Assembly (NCBI RefSeq): GCF_002355375.1
Contig: NZ_AP017312.1
Span: forward strand, 947,001 to 1,011,000
DNA: 64,000 nt
Reading direction: 5' to 3'
DNA from: Aneurinibacillus soli
GTDB lineage: Bacteria; Bacillota; Bacilli; Aneurinibacillales; Aneurinibacillaceae
The notes beneath the pieces are model-generated. The model ran no database searches. It saw only the letters and a list, made by a program, of their open reading frames with translations, and was not told the origin of the DNA. Of this stretch, positions 53,110 through 61,398 are shown piece by piece. The number at the start of each line of letters is the position of its first letter. The first letter of the stretch is position 1. The translations under genes and the position numbers were made by a program.

Positions 53110-53988
53110 ATGGAGTTTCGACAGCTTGAATATTTTACAGAGGTGGCAAAGCAGCTTAACTTTACAAAAGCAGCCGAGCAATTGTGCATAGCCCAGTCTG
53201 CGATTAGTAAAAGCATCAAGAAGCTAGAGGAGGATCTCGGTGTACTGCTGTTTAATCGGATTGATAAAAAAGTCATGTTAACAGCAGAAGGAGAGGTGCT
53301 ACTACGGCATGCGCGTCGGATTCTTGAGCAGGTACGACATGCACGGGAAGAAATAGAAGAAATGCGTGGATTAGAGAAAGGCGAAGTAAGGATCGGCTTG
53401 CCTTCGATGGTAGGCTCGTATTACTTTCCTAACATTATCCTAGATTTTAAGAAACGCTATCCGCATCTGCAGTTTAAGCTGTATGAACAAGGGACGATGA
53501 AGGTGCAGCGCATGCTTAGCAACGGGGATATCGATATGGGCGTGATCATACAGGATACGATTGCGGATGATTTAGAAGCTGTACCATTTCTGGAGGAAGA
53601 GATGTGCGTGTGTGTTCCCAAAGGGCATCTTTTTGCTGAACGGGCATCCGTCACGTATGAAGAGGTAGCACGGGAGCCGCTTGTACTGTTCCAGGAAGGG
53701 TATTTTCAGCGGGAACTCATTGTAGAGGCCGGGCATAAAGCGGGGATACCACTGGCCGTACAATTTGAGACCAATCAGATTTCTCTTCTGAAGTCACTTG
53801 TAGTGAGGGGAAGCGGTATCACGTTGTTTCTAAACATGGTTGTGGCGAATGATCCGGATCTTGTAGCGGTGTCGCTTCAGCCGCCTGTCTATCTGAAATT
53901 AGCGATTGCCTGGAAAAAACATGCGTATTTGTCGATTGCTAATCAGGAATTCCTGTCGTTTCTTATGGAGCGAACAGCGGCACGATAG
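53110..53988 (+). CDS. LysR-family transcriptional regulator
   Basis: A 292-residue LTTR: N-terminal HTH (MEFRQLEYFTEVAKQLNFTKAAEQLCIAQSAISKSIKKLE in pieces: QLNFTKAAEQL, SAISKSIKKLE) and a periplasmic-binding-like effector domain starting VRIGLPSMVGSYYFP. GAGGAGGG precedes the ATG. It probably controls the divergent MFS exporter and itself from the shared 122-bp region. It is a CynR/CidR-like regulator by overall look; the effector is unknown. Confidence 0.9.
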   Translation: MEFRQLEYFTEVAKQLNFTKAAEQLCIAQSAISKSIKKLEEDLGVLLFNRIDKKVMLTAEGEVLLRHARRILEQVRHAREEIEEMRGLEKGEVRIGLPSMVGSYYFPNIILDFKKRYPHLQFKLYEQGTMKVQRMLSNGDIDMGVIIQDTIADDLEAVPFLEEEMCVCVPKGHLFAERASVTYEEVAREPLVLFQEGYFQRELIVEAGHKAGIPLAVQFETNQISLLKSLVVRGSGITLFLNMVVANDPDLVAVSLQPPVYLKLAIAWKKHAYLSIANQEFLSFLMERTAAR

Positions 53989-53996
53989 ACATAAAA

Positions 53997-54024
53997 AAGC
54001 GGGATAGCCTGAGCCATCCCGCTT
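53997..54024. terminator. Terminator between lysR and yutI
   Basis: AAGCGGGAT and ATCCCGCTT stem between convergent genes, preceded by A6. Confidence 0.82.
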
Positions 54025-54034
54025 GAGCGTTTAT

Positions 54035-54265
54035 TTAGAACACTTGACGAACTTCCACGATGCCTTCTACTTCTTCCACGAGTGCGCGCTCAATGCCCGA
54101 TTTCAGCGTGATTGTGGAGCTCGGGCAGCTACCGCATGCACCGTGCAGACGAACTTCCACGATGCCTTCGTCTGTAACATCAACGAGTTCACAGTCGCCT
54201 CCGTCACGTTGCAGGAACGGACGCAGTTTATTTAAAACCTCTTGTACTTCATCAAACTTTGTCAT
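54035..54265 (-). CDS. yutI: NifU C-terminal-like Fe-S carrier YutI
   Basis: A 76-residue NifU-C (Nfu) domain protein. [20 protein letters not shown] and [19 protein letters not shown] carry the CxxC that holds a transferable 4Fe-4S cluster. ATG 54265 lies 10 nt after AAGGAGTGA. YutI-type proteins in Bacillota deliver clusters from the SUF machine. Another A-type carrier (yutM) lies 6.5 kb away, as in the B. subtilis yut region. Confidence 0.93.
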   Translation of the reverse strand: MTKFDEVQEVLNKLRPFLQRDGGDCELVDVTDEGIVEVRLHGACGSCPSSTITLKSGIERALVEEVEGIVEVRQVF

Positions 54266-54469
54266 AAGGTTATTCACTCCTTTCACCATACTTATTATTA
54301 TAGTATCCTTTTCTTAAGAAATCTATTGTTTTCCCCTTGCTTAAAGCATACGATGTGCTTTAAACTTATAAAACCAAGTGTTTTACGTGGTGATCGCACA
54401 CAAAACGTTTAGGCTATAATAATATAGTAAGATAAAAAAATGTTATCCACCACAAAAAAGGAGATCGAC

Positions 54470-55393
54470 ATGAACGTATACAGCAATGTTAAAGAACTGA
54501 TTGGTGATACACCAATTGTAGAGATTCATTCCTATTCACTGCCAGAAGGAGTTCGTTTGTTTGCCAAACTGGAGTATTTCAATCCCGGCGGTAGTGTAAA
54601 AGATAGATTAGGTGTAGAATTAATTCGAGATGCAGAAGAACGCGGCGTATTAAAGCCAGGCGGCACGATTATTGAACCGACAGCTGGTAATACTGGAATC
54701 GGACTGGCACTGGCTGCGGTCGGCACAGGGTACCGCGTAATCTTCGTTGTACCGGAGAAATTCTCACTGGAGAAGCAGACTCTGATGCGTGCTCTTGGCG
54801 CGGAAGTCGTTAATACACCGACTGCCCATGGGATGAAAGGCGCGATCGAGAAAGCGAAGCAGCTCGAGCAAGAAATTGAAGGAGCGTTTTGCCCGCAGCA
54901 ATTCGGCAATCCGGCAAACCCGGCAGCGCACTATAAGACGACTGGCCCAGAAATCTGGCAACAGATGGATGGCAATGTTGATGTATTTGTTGCAGGTGCA
55001 GGCTCAGGTGGTACGTTTATGGGTACAGCCCGCTATTTGAAAGAAAAAAATCCAGCTATAAAAACAGTCATTGTCGAACCGGAAGGCTCTATCCTGAATG
55101 GAGGAGAATCAGGCCCACATAAAACGGAAGGGATCGGGATGGAATTCCTGCCGCCGTTTATGGACACAGCTTATTTTGATGCCATTCATACGATATCGGA
55201 TGCGGATGCATTCCGCCACGTGAAAGAACTGGCTTCACAGGAAGGTATGCTGGTAGGCAGTTCCGCAGGTGCCGCACTTCATGCTGCTCTTCTTGAAGCG
55301 AAACAGGCGAAGCCAGGTACGAATATTGTGATGATTTTTGCAGATAGTAGTGAGCGCTATTTAAGCCAAAAAATTTATGAGGAGGGCATCTAA
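54470..55393 (+). CDS. mccA: Cysteine synthase / cystathionine beta-synthase (MccA/CysK type)
   Basis: A 307-residue PLP enzyme of the beta-family. The PLP lysine is in NPGGSVKDRLG, EPTAGNTGIGLAL is the substrate loop, and GAGSGGTFMG binds the phosphate. AAAAGGAG precedes ATG 54470. Length and the following gamma-lyase gene match B. subtilis MccA-MccB, which convert homocysteine to cysteine by reverse transsulfuration. By sequence alone CysK cannot be excluded. Confidence 0.88.
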   Translation: MNVYSNVKELIGDTPIVEIHSYSLPEGVRLFAKLEYFNPGGSVKDRLGVELIRDAEERGVLKPGGTIIEPTAGNTGIGLALAAVGTGYRVIFVVPEKFSLEKQTLMRALGAEVVNTPTAHGMKGAIEKAKQLEQEIEGAFCPQQFGNPANPAAHYKTTGPEIWQQMDGNVDVFVAGAGSGGTFMGTARYLKEKNPAIKTVIVEPEGSILNGGESGPHKTEGIGMEFLPPFMDTAYFDAIHTISDADAFRHVKELASQEGMLVGSSAGAALHAALLEAKQAKPGTNIVMIFADSSERYLSQKIYEEGI

Positions 55394-55396
55394 ATC

Positions 55397-56530
55397 ATGC
55401 GCATGAAAACGAAATTAATCCACGGTGGTGTAGATGGAGATCCACATACTGGAGCGGTCAATGTACCGATCTATCAGGTTAGCACGTATAAGCAGGAAGC
55501 AGTAGGCAAACATAAAGGCTATGAATATTCCCGCACAGGCAACCCGACTCGCCATGCAGTTGAAGAGTATATCGCAGATGTGGAAGGCGGCGTGCGCGGC
55601 TTTGCGTTTGCCTCCGGAATGGCGGCTTTGTCAACTATTGTATCGATGTATAACACAGGCGATCATTTTGTCGTTGGTGATGACGTATACGGCGGTACGT
55701 ACCGTGTGCTGACCAAAGTGTTCAACCGTTTTGGGGTGGATGTGACATTTGTGGATACGAGCAAAGCGGAAGTCGTTCGTGAAGCTATCGGGCCGAAAAC
55801 AAAAGCGGTTATTTTGGAGAGCCCAAGCAATCCACTTCTAAAAGTGACCGATATCGCAGCGGTTGCAGAAGTAACGAAAGAAAAAGGCATTCTGTTGATC
55901 GTGGACAATACGTTCATGACTCCGTACTGGCAGAACCCACTTCAACTTGGGGCCGATATTGTGTTCCACAGCGCAACCAAATATCTTGGTGGTCACAGTG
56001 ATGTGGTAGCTGGTCTGGTAGCCGTAAAAGACGCGGAACTCGGTGAGCAACTGCATTTCGTTCAGAACTCCATCGGCGCGGTGCTTGGACCGCAAGATTC
56101 GTATTACTTGCTGCGCGGCATGAAAACACTCGGTGTGCGTATGGAAGAGCATGAAGCGAATGCGCGTCGCATCGCACAATGGCTGAGTGAACGCAGTGAT
56201 ATTGTGAGCGTCTACTATCCAGGTCTGGAAAATCATCCAGGACATGATGTGGCGGCTAAACAAGCACGTGGTTTTGGCGGAATGATTTCATTTGATGTCG
56301 GCAGCCGTGAGCGTGCGGAACAAGTGCTGTCCCGGACGAAAATCTTTACACTGGCCGAGAGCCTTGGAGCAGTAGAGAGTCTGATCTCTGTTCCGGCACA
56401 GATGACGCATGCTTCCATTCCGGCAGAGCGCCGTGCGGAACTCGGCATTACAGACGGTCTCGTTCGTATCTCGGTTGGCATTGAGGATGTAGAGGACCTG
56501 ATCGAAGAACTGGAACGGGCACTCGCCTAG
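55397..56530 (+). CDS. mccB: Cystathionine gamma-lyase / homocysteine gamma-lyase (MccB type)
   Basis: A 377-residue Cys/Met-metabolism PLP enzyme. YEYSRTGNPTR binds the phosphate, and FHSATKYLGGHSDVVAG contains the PLP lysine. SLGAVESLISVPAQMTH is the C-terminal family signature. It follows mccA by 3 bp with GGAGGGC as its ribosome site. Together they make cysteine from homocysteine and serine derivatives. This links to the methionine-salvage genes near 21 kb. Confidence 0.9.
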   Translation: MRMKTKLIHGGVDGDPHTGAVNVPIYQVSTYKQEAVGKHKGYEYSRTGNPTRHAVEEYIADVEGGVRGFAFASGMAALSTIVSMYNTGDHFVVGDDVYGGTYRVLTKVFNRFGVDVTFVDTSKAEVVREAIGPKTKAVILESPSNPLLKVTDIAAVAEVTKEKGILLIVDNTFMTPYWQNPLQLGADIVFHSATKYLGGHSDVVAGLVAVKDAELGEQLHFVQNSIGAVLGPQDSYYLLRGMKTLGVRMEEHEANARRIAQWLSERSDIVSVYYPGLENHPGHDVAAKQARGFGGMISFDVGSRERAEQVLSRTKIFTLAESLGAVESLISVPAQMTHASIPAERRAELGITDGLVRISVGIEDVEDLIEELERALA

Positions 56531-56536
56531 ACGATT

Positions 56537-56836
56537 ATGGAACTGCTTGTATTCGGTGCCGAGCAACTATGTGCAAGCTGTGCCCATCTTCCGTCTGCCC
56601 GTGATACGGCAGAATGGCTCGAAGCGGCGCTTCATCGTAAATATGGCGAAGCTATCACGGTACGCTATGTAGATATTTACAGTGAGTTAGCTGGTATGGA
56701 AGCCGAATTCGCGGCACGCATTCGGGCGGAAGAGCTATGGTATCCGCTTGTGGTATTGAATGGAATGATTGTTGGGGAAGGCAGTCCGAAGTTAAAAGAG
56801 ATTGAACATGCAATTGAATCTATGCAGATAGGGTGA
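56537..56836 (+). CDS. yuzD: YuzD family protein (DUF1462)
   Basis: A 99-residue thioredoxin-like protein with CASCAHLPSARDTAEWLEAAL (CxxC start) and ELWYPLVVLNGMIVGEGSPKL. This matches DUF1462/YuzD, a Bacillota family with a glutaredoxin-like fold and unestablished role. It starts 6 bp after mccB with no clear separate ribosome site except GGAACGGG, so it is probably co-transcribed with mccAB. Confidence 0.85.
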   Translation: MELLVFGAEQLCASCAHLPSARDTAEWLEAALHRKYGEAITVRYVDIYSELAGMEAEFAARIRAEELWYPLVVLNGMIVGEGSPKLKEIEHAIESMQIG

Positions 56837-56843
56837 AAAATTG

Positions 56844-57107
56844 ATGCGCCCGATGGTGGAATTTTGCGCTAGCAACCTTGGAATCGGTTCTGAGCTGGCA
56901 AAGAAGGCACTTGAAGAAGAACCAGACGTCGATGTGTTGGAATACGGGTGTTTGGGCAATTGCGGCCAGTGTTTTGTTCAGCCGTACGCGCTTGTGAACG
57001 GCACGCTGATTGTGGCGGATACAGGAGAAGAGTTGCTTGCAGCAATTCGTACCCACATTACTACCTTGAAAAAAGAAGATGAAGAGTGGAAAAAGCTCGG
57101 ATTCTAA
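56844..57107 (+). CDS. yuzB: YuzB family protein (DUF1450)
   Basis: An 87-residue protein; ATG 56844 after GGGTG (TTG 56841 also in frame). VEFCASNLGIGSE and YGCLGNCGQCFVQPYALVNG give the DUF1450 CxxxCxxC pattern, which could bind an Fe-S cluster or metal. It is next to yuzD, as in B. subtilis. It ends the mccAB-yuzD-yuzB unit. Function is unknown but the setting suggests redox or Fe-S work. Confidence 0.85.
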   Translation: MRPMVEFCASNLGIGSELAKKALEEEPDVDVLEYGCLGNCGQCFVQPYALVNGTLIVADTGEELLAAIRTHITTLKKEDEEWKKLGF

Positions 57108-57131
57108 CTTTTCTCGTGGCTAATTTGTAAA

Positions 57132-57178
57132 GAAGCTGTCCTAAAAGCCAGAATATGGCGAATGGGACAGCTTTTTTT
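57132..57178 (+). terminator. Terminator of the mccAB-yuzDB unit
   Basis: AAGCTGTCC and GGGACAGCTT pair with an inner CCA/TGG stem, then T7. The split palindromic element begins 7 bp later. Confidence 0.9.
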
Positions 57179-57184
57179 CGTGGT

Positions 57185-57302
57185 ATCGACAACGTGTGGT
57201 GGTGAGGGAGTGGGAGAAGGAAGGAGCCGTTCGCTTCGGTACGCTTGCAATGAAGTGGTGACTGTCCGCTCCGGGAGCCCAGCGAACGTGCCCGCAAAGA
57301 AA
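57185..57302. repeat. Palindromic element copy E3, left half
   Basis: This matches the first ~118 bp of E1 and E2 from ATCGACAACGTGTGGTGG to CCCGCAAAGAAA, then breaks off. The continuation is at 58941, beyond the IS110 element. Confidence 0.88.
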
Positions 57303-57315
57303 CATACTAAGATTA

Positions 57316-57432
57316 GTAGCACAGACCAAGGCCACGGTTTGTGCTACTATTTTTTTGTGGTAGAAGTGAAGAAACAGGCCGAGTGGGCTTCGGGATCTTG
57401 AATCCGTCAAAGAAACAGGCCAACTTCACTGC
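57316..57432 (+). ncRNA. Candidate IS110 bridge RNA
   Basis: The leader between left end and transposase folds into a first hairpin (GTAGCACAGACC with GGTTTGTGCTAC, 57316-57347). A second stem-loop is closed by AGTGAAG (57365-57371) and CTTCACT (57424-57430). Its internal loop carries AAGAAACAGGCC on both sides and an inner hairpin GGAT/ATCC. The loop sequence resembles the insertion target (CAAAGAAA then GGCC). Position and shape fit IS110 bridge RNAs; transcription is not shown. Confidence 0.6.
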
Positions 57433-57544
57433 CCTTATTTGAATCAGCTTCAGTATGTTGGATCCATTGAGATCGTGTATAAGAAAAGGGAATCGATAAG
57501 GATGCGTGAAGGCTTCTACAACGAACATCAGGAGGAGAACAACC

Positions 57545-58762
57545 ATGAAACATGTAGTCGCATTTGATGTAAGTATGGGAAAGAGCTATTGGGTGGTGTA
57601 CAATGCCGACCGGCACTGTGAGTTTGAAGGAGAAATCCGGCATACCCGTTCCGATTTTGAAGGGTTGCATGCCTGCATGGAGAAGCTGATCGAGCAAGAT
57701 GGGGAACAACCGTCCATTGTTTTCGAAGCTACGGGCGTATACTCCAGACAACTGGAACGCTTTATGCAAGATCATCAGTACACCTATTGCCTGTTAAACC
57801 CGCTTGAAGCCAAACTGCAGTCCGCTTCTATGCGGATGCATAAAACGGATCGAAGTGACGCTCATCGGCTGGCGTTGACTCATTTCACGGTCTCTCGAAG
57901 AGAAAAAGAAGTACCCAATGACTTCTTCCAGCAGCTAAAGTCTCTCTCTCGGTTTTACCAAGAATTAGACGGAGAACTTTCTACTCTTCGCAATCGGATG
58001 CATAAAGTCATTCAACTGACCTTTTCCGAACTGGAAACGATCTTTACAAGCCGATCGGAGCTCTGTTTACATGTCATTCAGTTATTTCCACATCCCGATC
58101 TCGTGAACGGTCTTTCCAAAACCGTAATCAGAAACCGGATTCTCAAGAGTACCGACAAAAAGTTATCGGCAGGTACCGCTGAGAAGAAAGCCATCCAGTT
58201 GCTTGAAGCCGCACAGAACTCGTATCCGGCGGTTTCCGCAACCGATGTTCTTTGTGACCAGCTACGCATCTATGTCAAACGTTATTTGGAGATTCTTCGC
58301 CAACGAGAAGCTCTGATTCGGCAAATGGAGGAAATGAGCATGCATCGAGAGGACTATCAAGTTCTTCTCAGCTTTCCGGGCATTGGGGTAAATACAGCGG
58401 TGCGTTTACTCGCCGAAATCGGAGACATCCGCCGCTTCGACAATCCGAAACAGCTCAACGCCTTTGCAGGGATTGATATCCGACGGTTCCAGTCCGGTAA
58501 AACCTTTTTCCAGGATAAAATCAATAAGCGCGGAAACAAGCACCTGCGTAAACTGCTTTACCTTGTCATTCAGAATATGATTAAACAGCGTCGTTTCGGG
58601 AACAACCATCTCGTTGAGTACTATGACAAAGTAAAAACGCAACCTTATAACAAGTGTCATAAAGTTGCGTCGATCGCTTGTGTAAATAAGCTCTTGAAGT
58701 GCCTCTTCTACCTTATTACACACAATCAGCACTATGAGTACCAGTGTGCCACCAGATCATAA
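57545..58762 (+). CDS. IS110-family transposase (DEDD RuvC-like plus serine domain)
   Basis: A 405-residue recombinase; ATG 57545 follows GGAGGAG. The N-terminal RuvC-like domain has D in AFDVSMGKSYW, E in VFEATGVYSRQLE and DxxD in KTDRSDAHRLA. The C-terminal domain contains LLSFPGIGVNTAVRLLAEIGDI and the catalytic serine region GIDIRRFQSGKT, followed by RGNKHLRKLLY. It is full length without frameshift, so the element may still be active. Confidence 0.93.
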   Translation: MKHVVAFDVSMGKSYWVVYNADRHCEFEGEIRHTRSDFEGLHACMEKLIEQDGEQPSIVFEATGVYSRQLERFMQDHQYTYCLLNPLEAKLQSASMRMHKTDRSDAHRLALTHFTVSRREKEVPNDFFQQLKSLSRFYQELDGELSTLRNRMHKVIQLTFSELETIFTSRSELCLHVIQLFPHPDLVNGLSKTVIRNRILKSTDKKLSAGTAEKKAIQLLEAAQNSYPAVSATDVLCDQLRIYVKRYLEILRQREALIRQMEEMSMHREDYQVLLSFPGIGVNTAVRLLAEIGDIRRFDNPKQLNAFAGIDIRRFQSGKTFFQDKINKRGNKHLRKLLYLVIQNMIKQRRFGNNHLVEYYDKVKTQPYNKCHKVASIACVNKLLKCLFYLITHNQHYEYQCATRS

Positions 58763-58782
58763 TGCAATTTCTATCATACCAT

Positions 58783-58833
58783 ATACCAAATAAACCTAGC
58801 AAAAAATAAAAACACCCTAGGTTTATTTGGTAT
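58783..58833 (+). repeat. Perfect 17-bp inverted repeat after the transposase gene
   Basis: ATACCAAATAAACCTAG and its complement are separated by 17 nt of A-rich DNA. It could terminate transposase transcripts or protect the element from outside transcription. Confidence 0.8.
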
Positions 58834-58940
58834 GTCAACATCCATACTTTCTGTGAAACCTGTTATTTTCTCTCCGCTTCCTCCCCCTGTTACTTACAAA
58901 ATAATCACTCAAAATCATTATGATTCACTTGACTAATCGT

Positions 58941-59138
58941 AAGAAAGGCCTACGATGTTGATTCACCGAAGGATTGCGGGCAAAGGCCCGTTCGCCGTTC
59001 TCCTTTCGCTGAGTAGGCTCGTACAGGCACTCTCTTGTCCTTCCTTTTCCCACTCCCCGCACAACGTTTCGAGTTACAAGAAAAAACACGCGACGCCAGA
59101 ATGGATTTGCCCGATCCCGCTCCTCCGCCACGCTTTGA
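58941..59138. repeat. Palindromic element copy E3, right half
   Basis: It resumes at AAGAAAGGCCTACGATG and runs to the end of the first palindromic unit. It then jumps directly to the terminal GATCCCGCTCCTCCGCC...CTTTG end of the second unit. E3 is therefore a shorter, one-unit form of E1/E2. Confidence 0.85.
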
Positions 59139-59161
59139 ATAAAATCTACATTATACCAAGA

Positions 59162-59214
59162 AAAAAGAGGCTGTCTCATTAGCCGTATTACAGCGTGTGA
59201 GACAGCCTCTTTCT
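59162..59214. terminator. Bidirectional terminator, mqnE side
   Basis: AGAGGCTGTCTCA pairs with TGAGACAGCCTCT, with A and T tracts on both sides. Confidence 0.88.
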
Positions 59215-59225
59215 TATAGCAGTCG

Positions 59226-60332
59226 TTAATACTCTTTAATAATGTTGTAGAACGTATCGCGCTCAATCGGCTGTTTGCCAGCCCCTTTAATAAGCCAGAC
59301 CAGCTCATCGCGAGTAAGACCGGATTGGGTCAGGGCACCTACCGCATGGCTGATGCGTTCTTCTACGAGTGTACCGTGAATGTCAGATGAACCGAAGTTG
59401 ACTGCCATTTGTGTCAGTTGTGTACCGATGTTAATCCAGTACGCTTTCACGTGTGGGAAGTTATCGAGCATCAGGCGGCTGATCGCCATTGTTTTCATAT
59501 CGTCAAACGCGGATGTGCGGCGCTTGATGGACGCTGTTACTTTCTTTGGTTGAATCGCAAGTGGGATAAAGACCATGAATCCGTTTGTATCATCTTGCAG
59601 CTCACGCAAACGCATCATATGAATGAGACGTTCTTCCGGCTTTTCGATGGAACCGTACAGCATCGTTGCATGTGTTTTCATGCCAAGATTGTGCGCAAGA
59701 CGGTGTACATTCAGCCATTCGTCTGTACTTGCTTTTTCTGGGCTCATTTTAGCGCGGTATTCTTCCGTTAGAATCTCCGCACCGCCGCCTGGAAGTGTAT
59801 CGAGACCAGCCTTTACGAGTTCCTTCAGCACTTCTTCTTCTGTTAGTCCGGCAATTTGTGCGAAGAAAACAATTTCAGCGCCGGTGTACGCTTTAATGGT
59901 CACATCCGGATAGTTCTTTTTCAGCGTACGAATTGTATCGAGATAGTAGTCAAACGGCACGGTATGATTGTGTCCGCCTACAATATGGAATTCGCGTGTA
60001 GTCGGTGTGTAGCCTTTTGCGACATATTCGAGTAAGTCGTCCATACTCATGGTGTAGGCGCCTTCTTCACCTGGATCACGGCGGAAGCCACAGAATGCAC
60101 AGTGCGCTTCGCAGACGTTGGTCGGATTGATGTACATGTTTTCGATGAAGTAGACGTTGTTGCCGTTCTTGCGTGTATTTACCAGGTTGGCGAGCTGGCC
60201 GATTGTTAACAGATCGTTCGAGTTATATAGTGTCATGCCATCTTCAAGCGACAGACGTTCACCAGCTTCGATTTTTTCAATGATCGGAAGTAGTGTCTGA
60301 TCTTGAATAAAGTGTTGGGTAAAGGTACTCAT
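59226..60332 (-). CDS. mqnE: Aminofutalosine synthase
   Basis: A 368-residue radical SAM enzyme of the futalosine menaquinone pathway that joins enolpyruvyl-oxybenzoate to adenosine. The cluster motif is CEAHCAFCGF (CX3CX2C). IVGGHNHTVPFDYY, KAYTGAEIVFFA, LPGGGAEILTEE and THATMLYGSIEKPEERL are typical of MqnE and distinguish it from MqnC. ATG 60332 follows GAGGAGGAAG; the longer frame to 60602 runs into the yutM gene and is rejected. No other mqn gene is in the window. Confidence 0.92.
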   Translation of the reverse strand: MSTFTQHFIQDQTLLPIIEKIEAGERLSLEDGMTLYNSNDLLTIGQLANLVNTRKNGNNVYFIENMYINPTNVCEAHCAFCGFRRDPGEEGAYTMSMDDLLEYVAKGYTPTTREFHIVGGHNHTVPFDYYLDTIRTLKKNYPDVTIKAYTGAEIVFFAQIAGLTEEEVLKELVKAGLDTLPGGGAEILTEEYRAKMSPEKASTDEWLNVHRLAHNLGMKTHATMLYGSIEKPEERLIHMMRLRELQDDTNGFMVFIPLAIQPKKVTASIKRRTSAFDDMKTMAISRLMLDNFPHVKAYWINIGTQLTQMAVNFGSSDIHGTLVEERISHAVGALTQSGLTRDELVWLIKGAGKQPIERDTFYNIIKEY

Positions 60333-60570
60333 TATTTTCTTCCTCCTCGTATGATGCTTGGAGAGTGCTTCCGTACTCATGTATAAGTTTGTATTCTTTA
60401 CAATTATAAAAGTAATTAACGAATCGAACAAGGTACGAAGCTGGAAAAGCAGACAGAGAGGAAGTATGTATACATTTTTGTATGGAAACGTTGCAAACCT
60501 TGAGAGAAAAGATAAGGTGGAGTATACTATAGGAAGAGGACGATACGTCCGATGAGGAGGGAAATAATCC

Positions 60571-60924
60571 ATGATTAACCTTACGGAAAGTGCAGCTCGC
60601 AAAATTCAAGAGATGATTGTAAGCGAAAATAACGACCAGCTTTTCCTGCGTGTGGGTGTTCGCCCAGGCGGATGCAGCGGGTTCTCATATGGAATGGGTT
60701 TTGATGATGAAGGGCATGAAGGTGATGTAAGTTTTGACCTGAATGGCGTAAAAGTTGTGGTGGATAAGGATAGCATTCGCTATCTTGAAGGCGTGACGAT
60801 TGATTTTAAAGAATCCATGATGGGCGGCGGGTTCACGGTTGACAACCCGAACGCAACTGCATCATGCGGCTGTGGTTCGTCGTTCCGCACGAAAGAAGAA
60901 GCGGGTACACCGGGCGATTGCTAA
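60571..60924 (+). CDS. yutM: A-type Fe-S carrier (ErpA/HesB, YutM)
   Basis: A 117-residue A-type carrier. The three cluster cysteines are in GGCSGFSYGMGFD and ATASCGCGSSF. GAGGAGGG precedes the ATG. It delivers 4Fe-4S clusters to targets such as radical SAM enzymes, of which lipA and mqnE are both in this window. It diverges from mqnE across about 238 bp, in which I see AT-rich promoter-like DNA but no second gene. Confidence 0.94.
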   Translation: MINLTESAARKIQEMIVSENNDQLFLRVGVRPGGCSGFSYGMGFDDEGHEGDVSFDLNGVKVVVDKDSIRYLEGVTIDFKESMMGGGFTVDNPNATASCGCGSSFRTKEEAGTPGDC

Positions 60925-60959
60925 GCTTTTCGATTCGTTGGTGAATCATACAATGTATA

Positions 60960-61003
60960 GCGCCTCTTGACGTATTTTCGGGTACGTTAGGAGGTGCTTT
61001 TTG
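60960..61003 (+). terminator. Terminator after yutM
   Basis: GCGCCTCTTGACGTA and TACGTTAGGAGGTGC pair with wobbles, then T5. Confidence 0.85.
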
Positions 61004-61100
61004 TGTTACAGCAGGGGCGCATACTATTAAAGAGATTTCGAATGAATGTTAGATAGCGGTATAAGGATGAATGAAACGTTATCATTACCATTGGCAAACA

Positions 61101-61121
61101 AAAAAGCCGCCCGGATGGACG
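61101..61121 (-). terminator. Terminator of the small coiled-coil gene
   Basis: Minus-strand GTCGTCC / GGGCGGC stem (one G-T pair) then T6. Confidence 0.7.
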
Positions 61122-61122
61122 A

Positions 61123-61398
61123 CTATTGATTCAGTATAAGTTTTTTGACCATTTTCATATCCAGTTTTAAATTTTCGACATCATCACGTGTTTCATGGAG
61201 TTCCGCCTGCATTTCACTGTTTTGAGCCGTTTGTTCACGGATGATACGCAGATCCGACTTGGTTTCGCCGAATTGCTTGTTCATACCGTCTTCTAGCGTA
61301 TCAATGCGCTGGCCAAGTTTTTGTAGACTTTCGTTAATAGGCGATAGTTTTTCGTCTAAAACAGCACGGAGAACTTTTTCGATTTCGCTCACTGGCAT
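61123..61398 (-). CDS. Small coiled-coil protein
   Basis: A 91-residue soluble protein, ATG 61398 after AAGGGGGCC. From residue ~15 onward it is a continuous heptad-rich helix (LSPINESLQKLGQRIDTLEDGMNKQ... ELHETRDDVENLKLDMKMVKKL). I do not recognise a family; it is similar in style to phage and Bacillus small coiled-coil proteins. It probably forms a dimer or trimer. Function unknown. Confidence 0.7.
   Translation of the reverse strand: MPVSEIEKVLRAVLDEKLSPINESLQKLGQRIDTLEDGMNKQFGETKSDLRIIREQTAQNSEMQAELHETRDDVENLKLDMKMVKKLILNQ

Larger units (their letters stand above)
57303..58940 (+). mobile_element. IS110-family insertion sequence inserted in a palindromic repeat
   Basis: A ~1.64-kb element with one transposase gene, 242 bp of 5' non-coding and 178 bp of 3' non-coding DNA. 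Boundaries are set by comparison with E1 and E2. The hexamer AAGAAA is found both at the left junction (57297-57302) and the right (58941-58946) but only once in the uninterrupted copies. There are no long terminal inverted repeats, only GATTAGT (57311-57317) and ACTAATC (58932-58938), as expected of IS110/IS1111 elements that use RNA-guided recombination. Confidence 0.88.

Noticed and set aside
60333-60609. N-terminal extension of mqnE
   Set aside because: It would run into yutM on the other strand; ATG 60332 has a perfect ribosome site and gives the normal family length.
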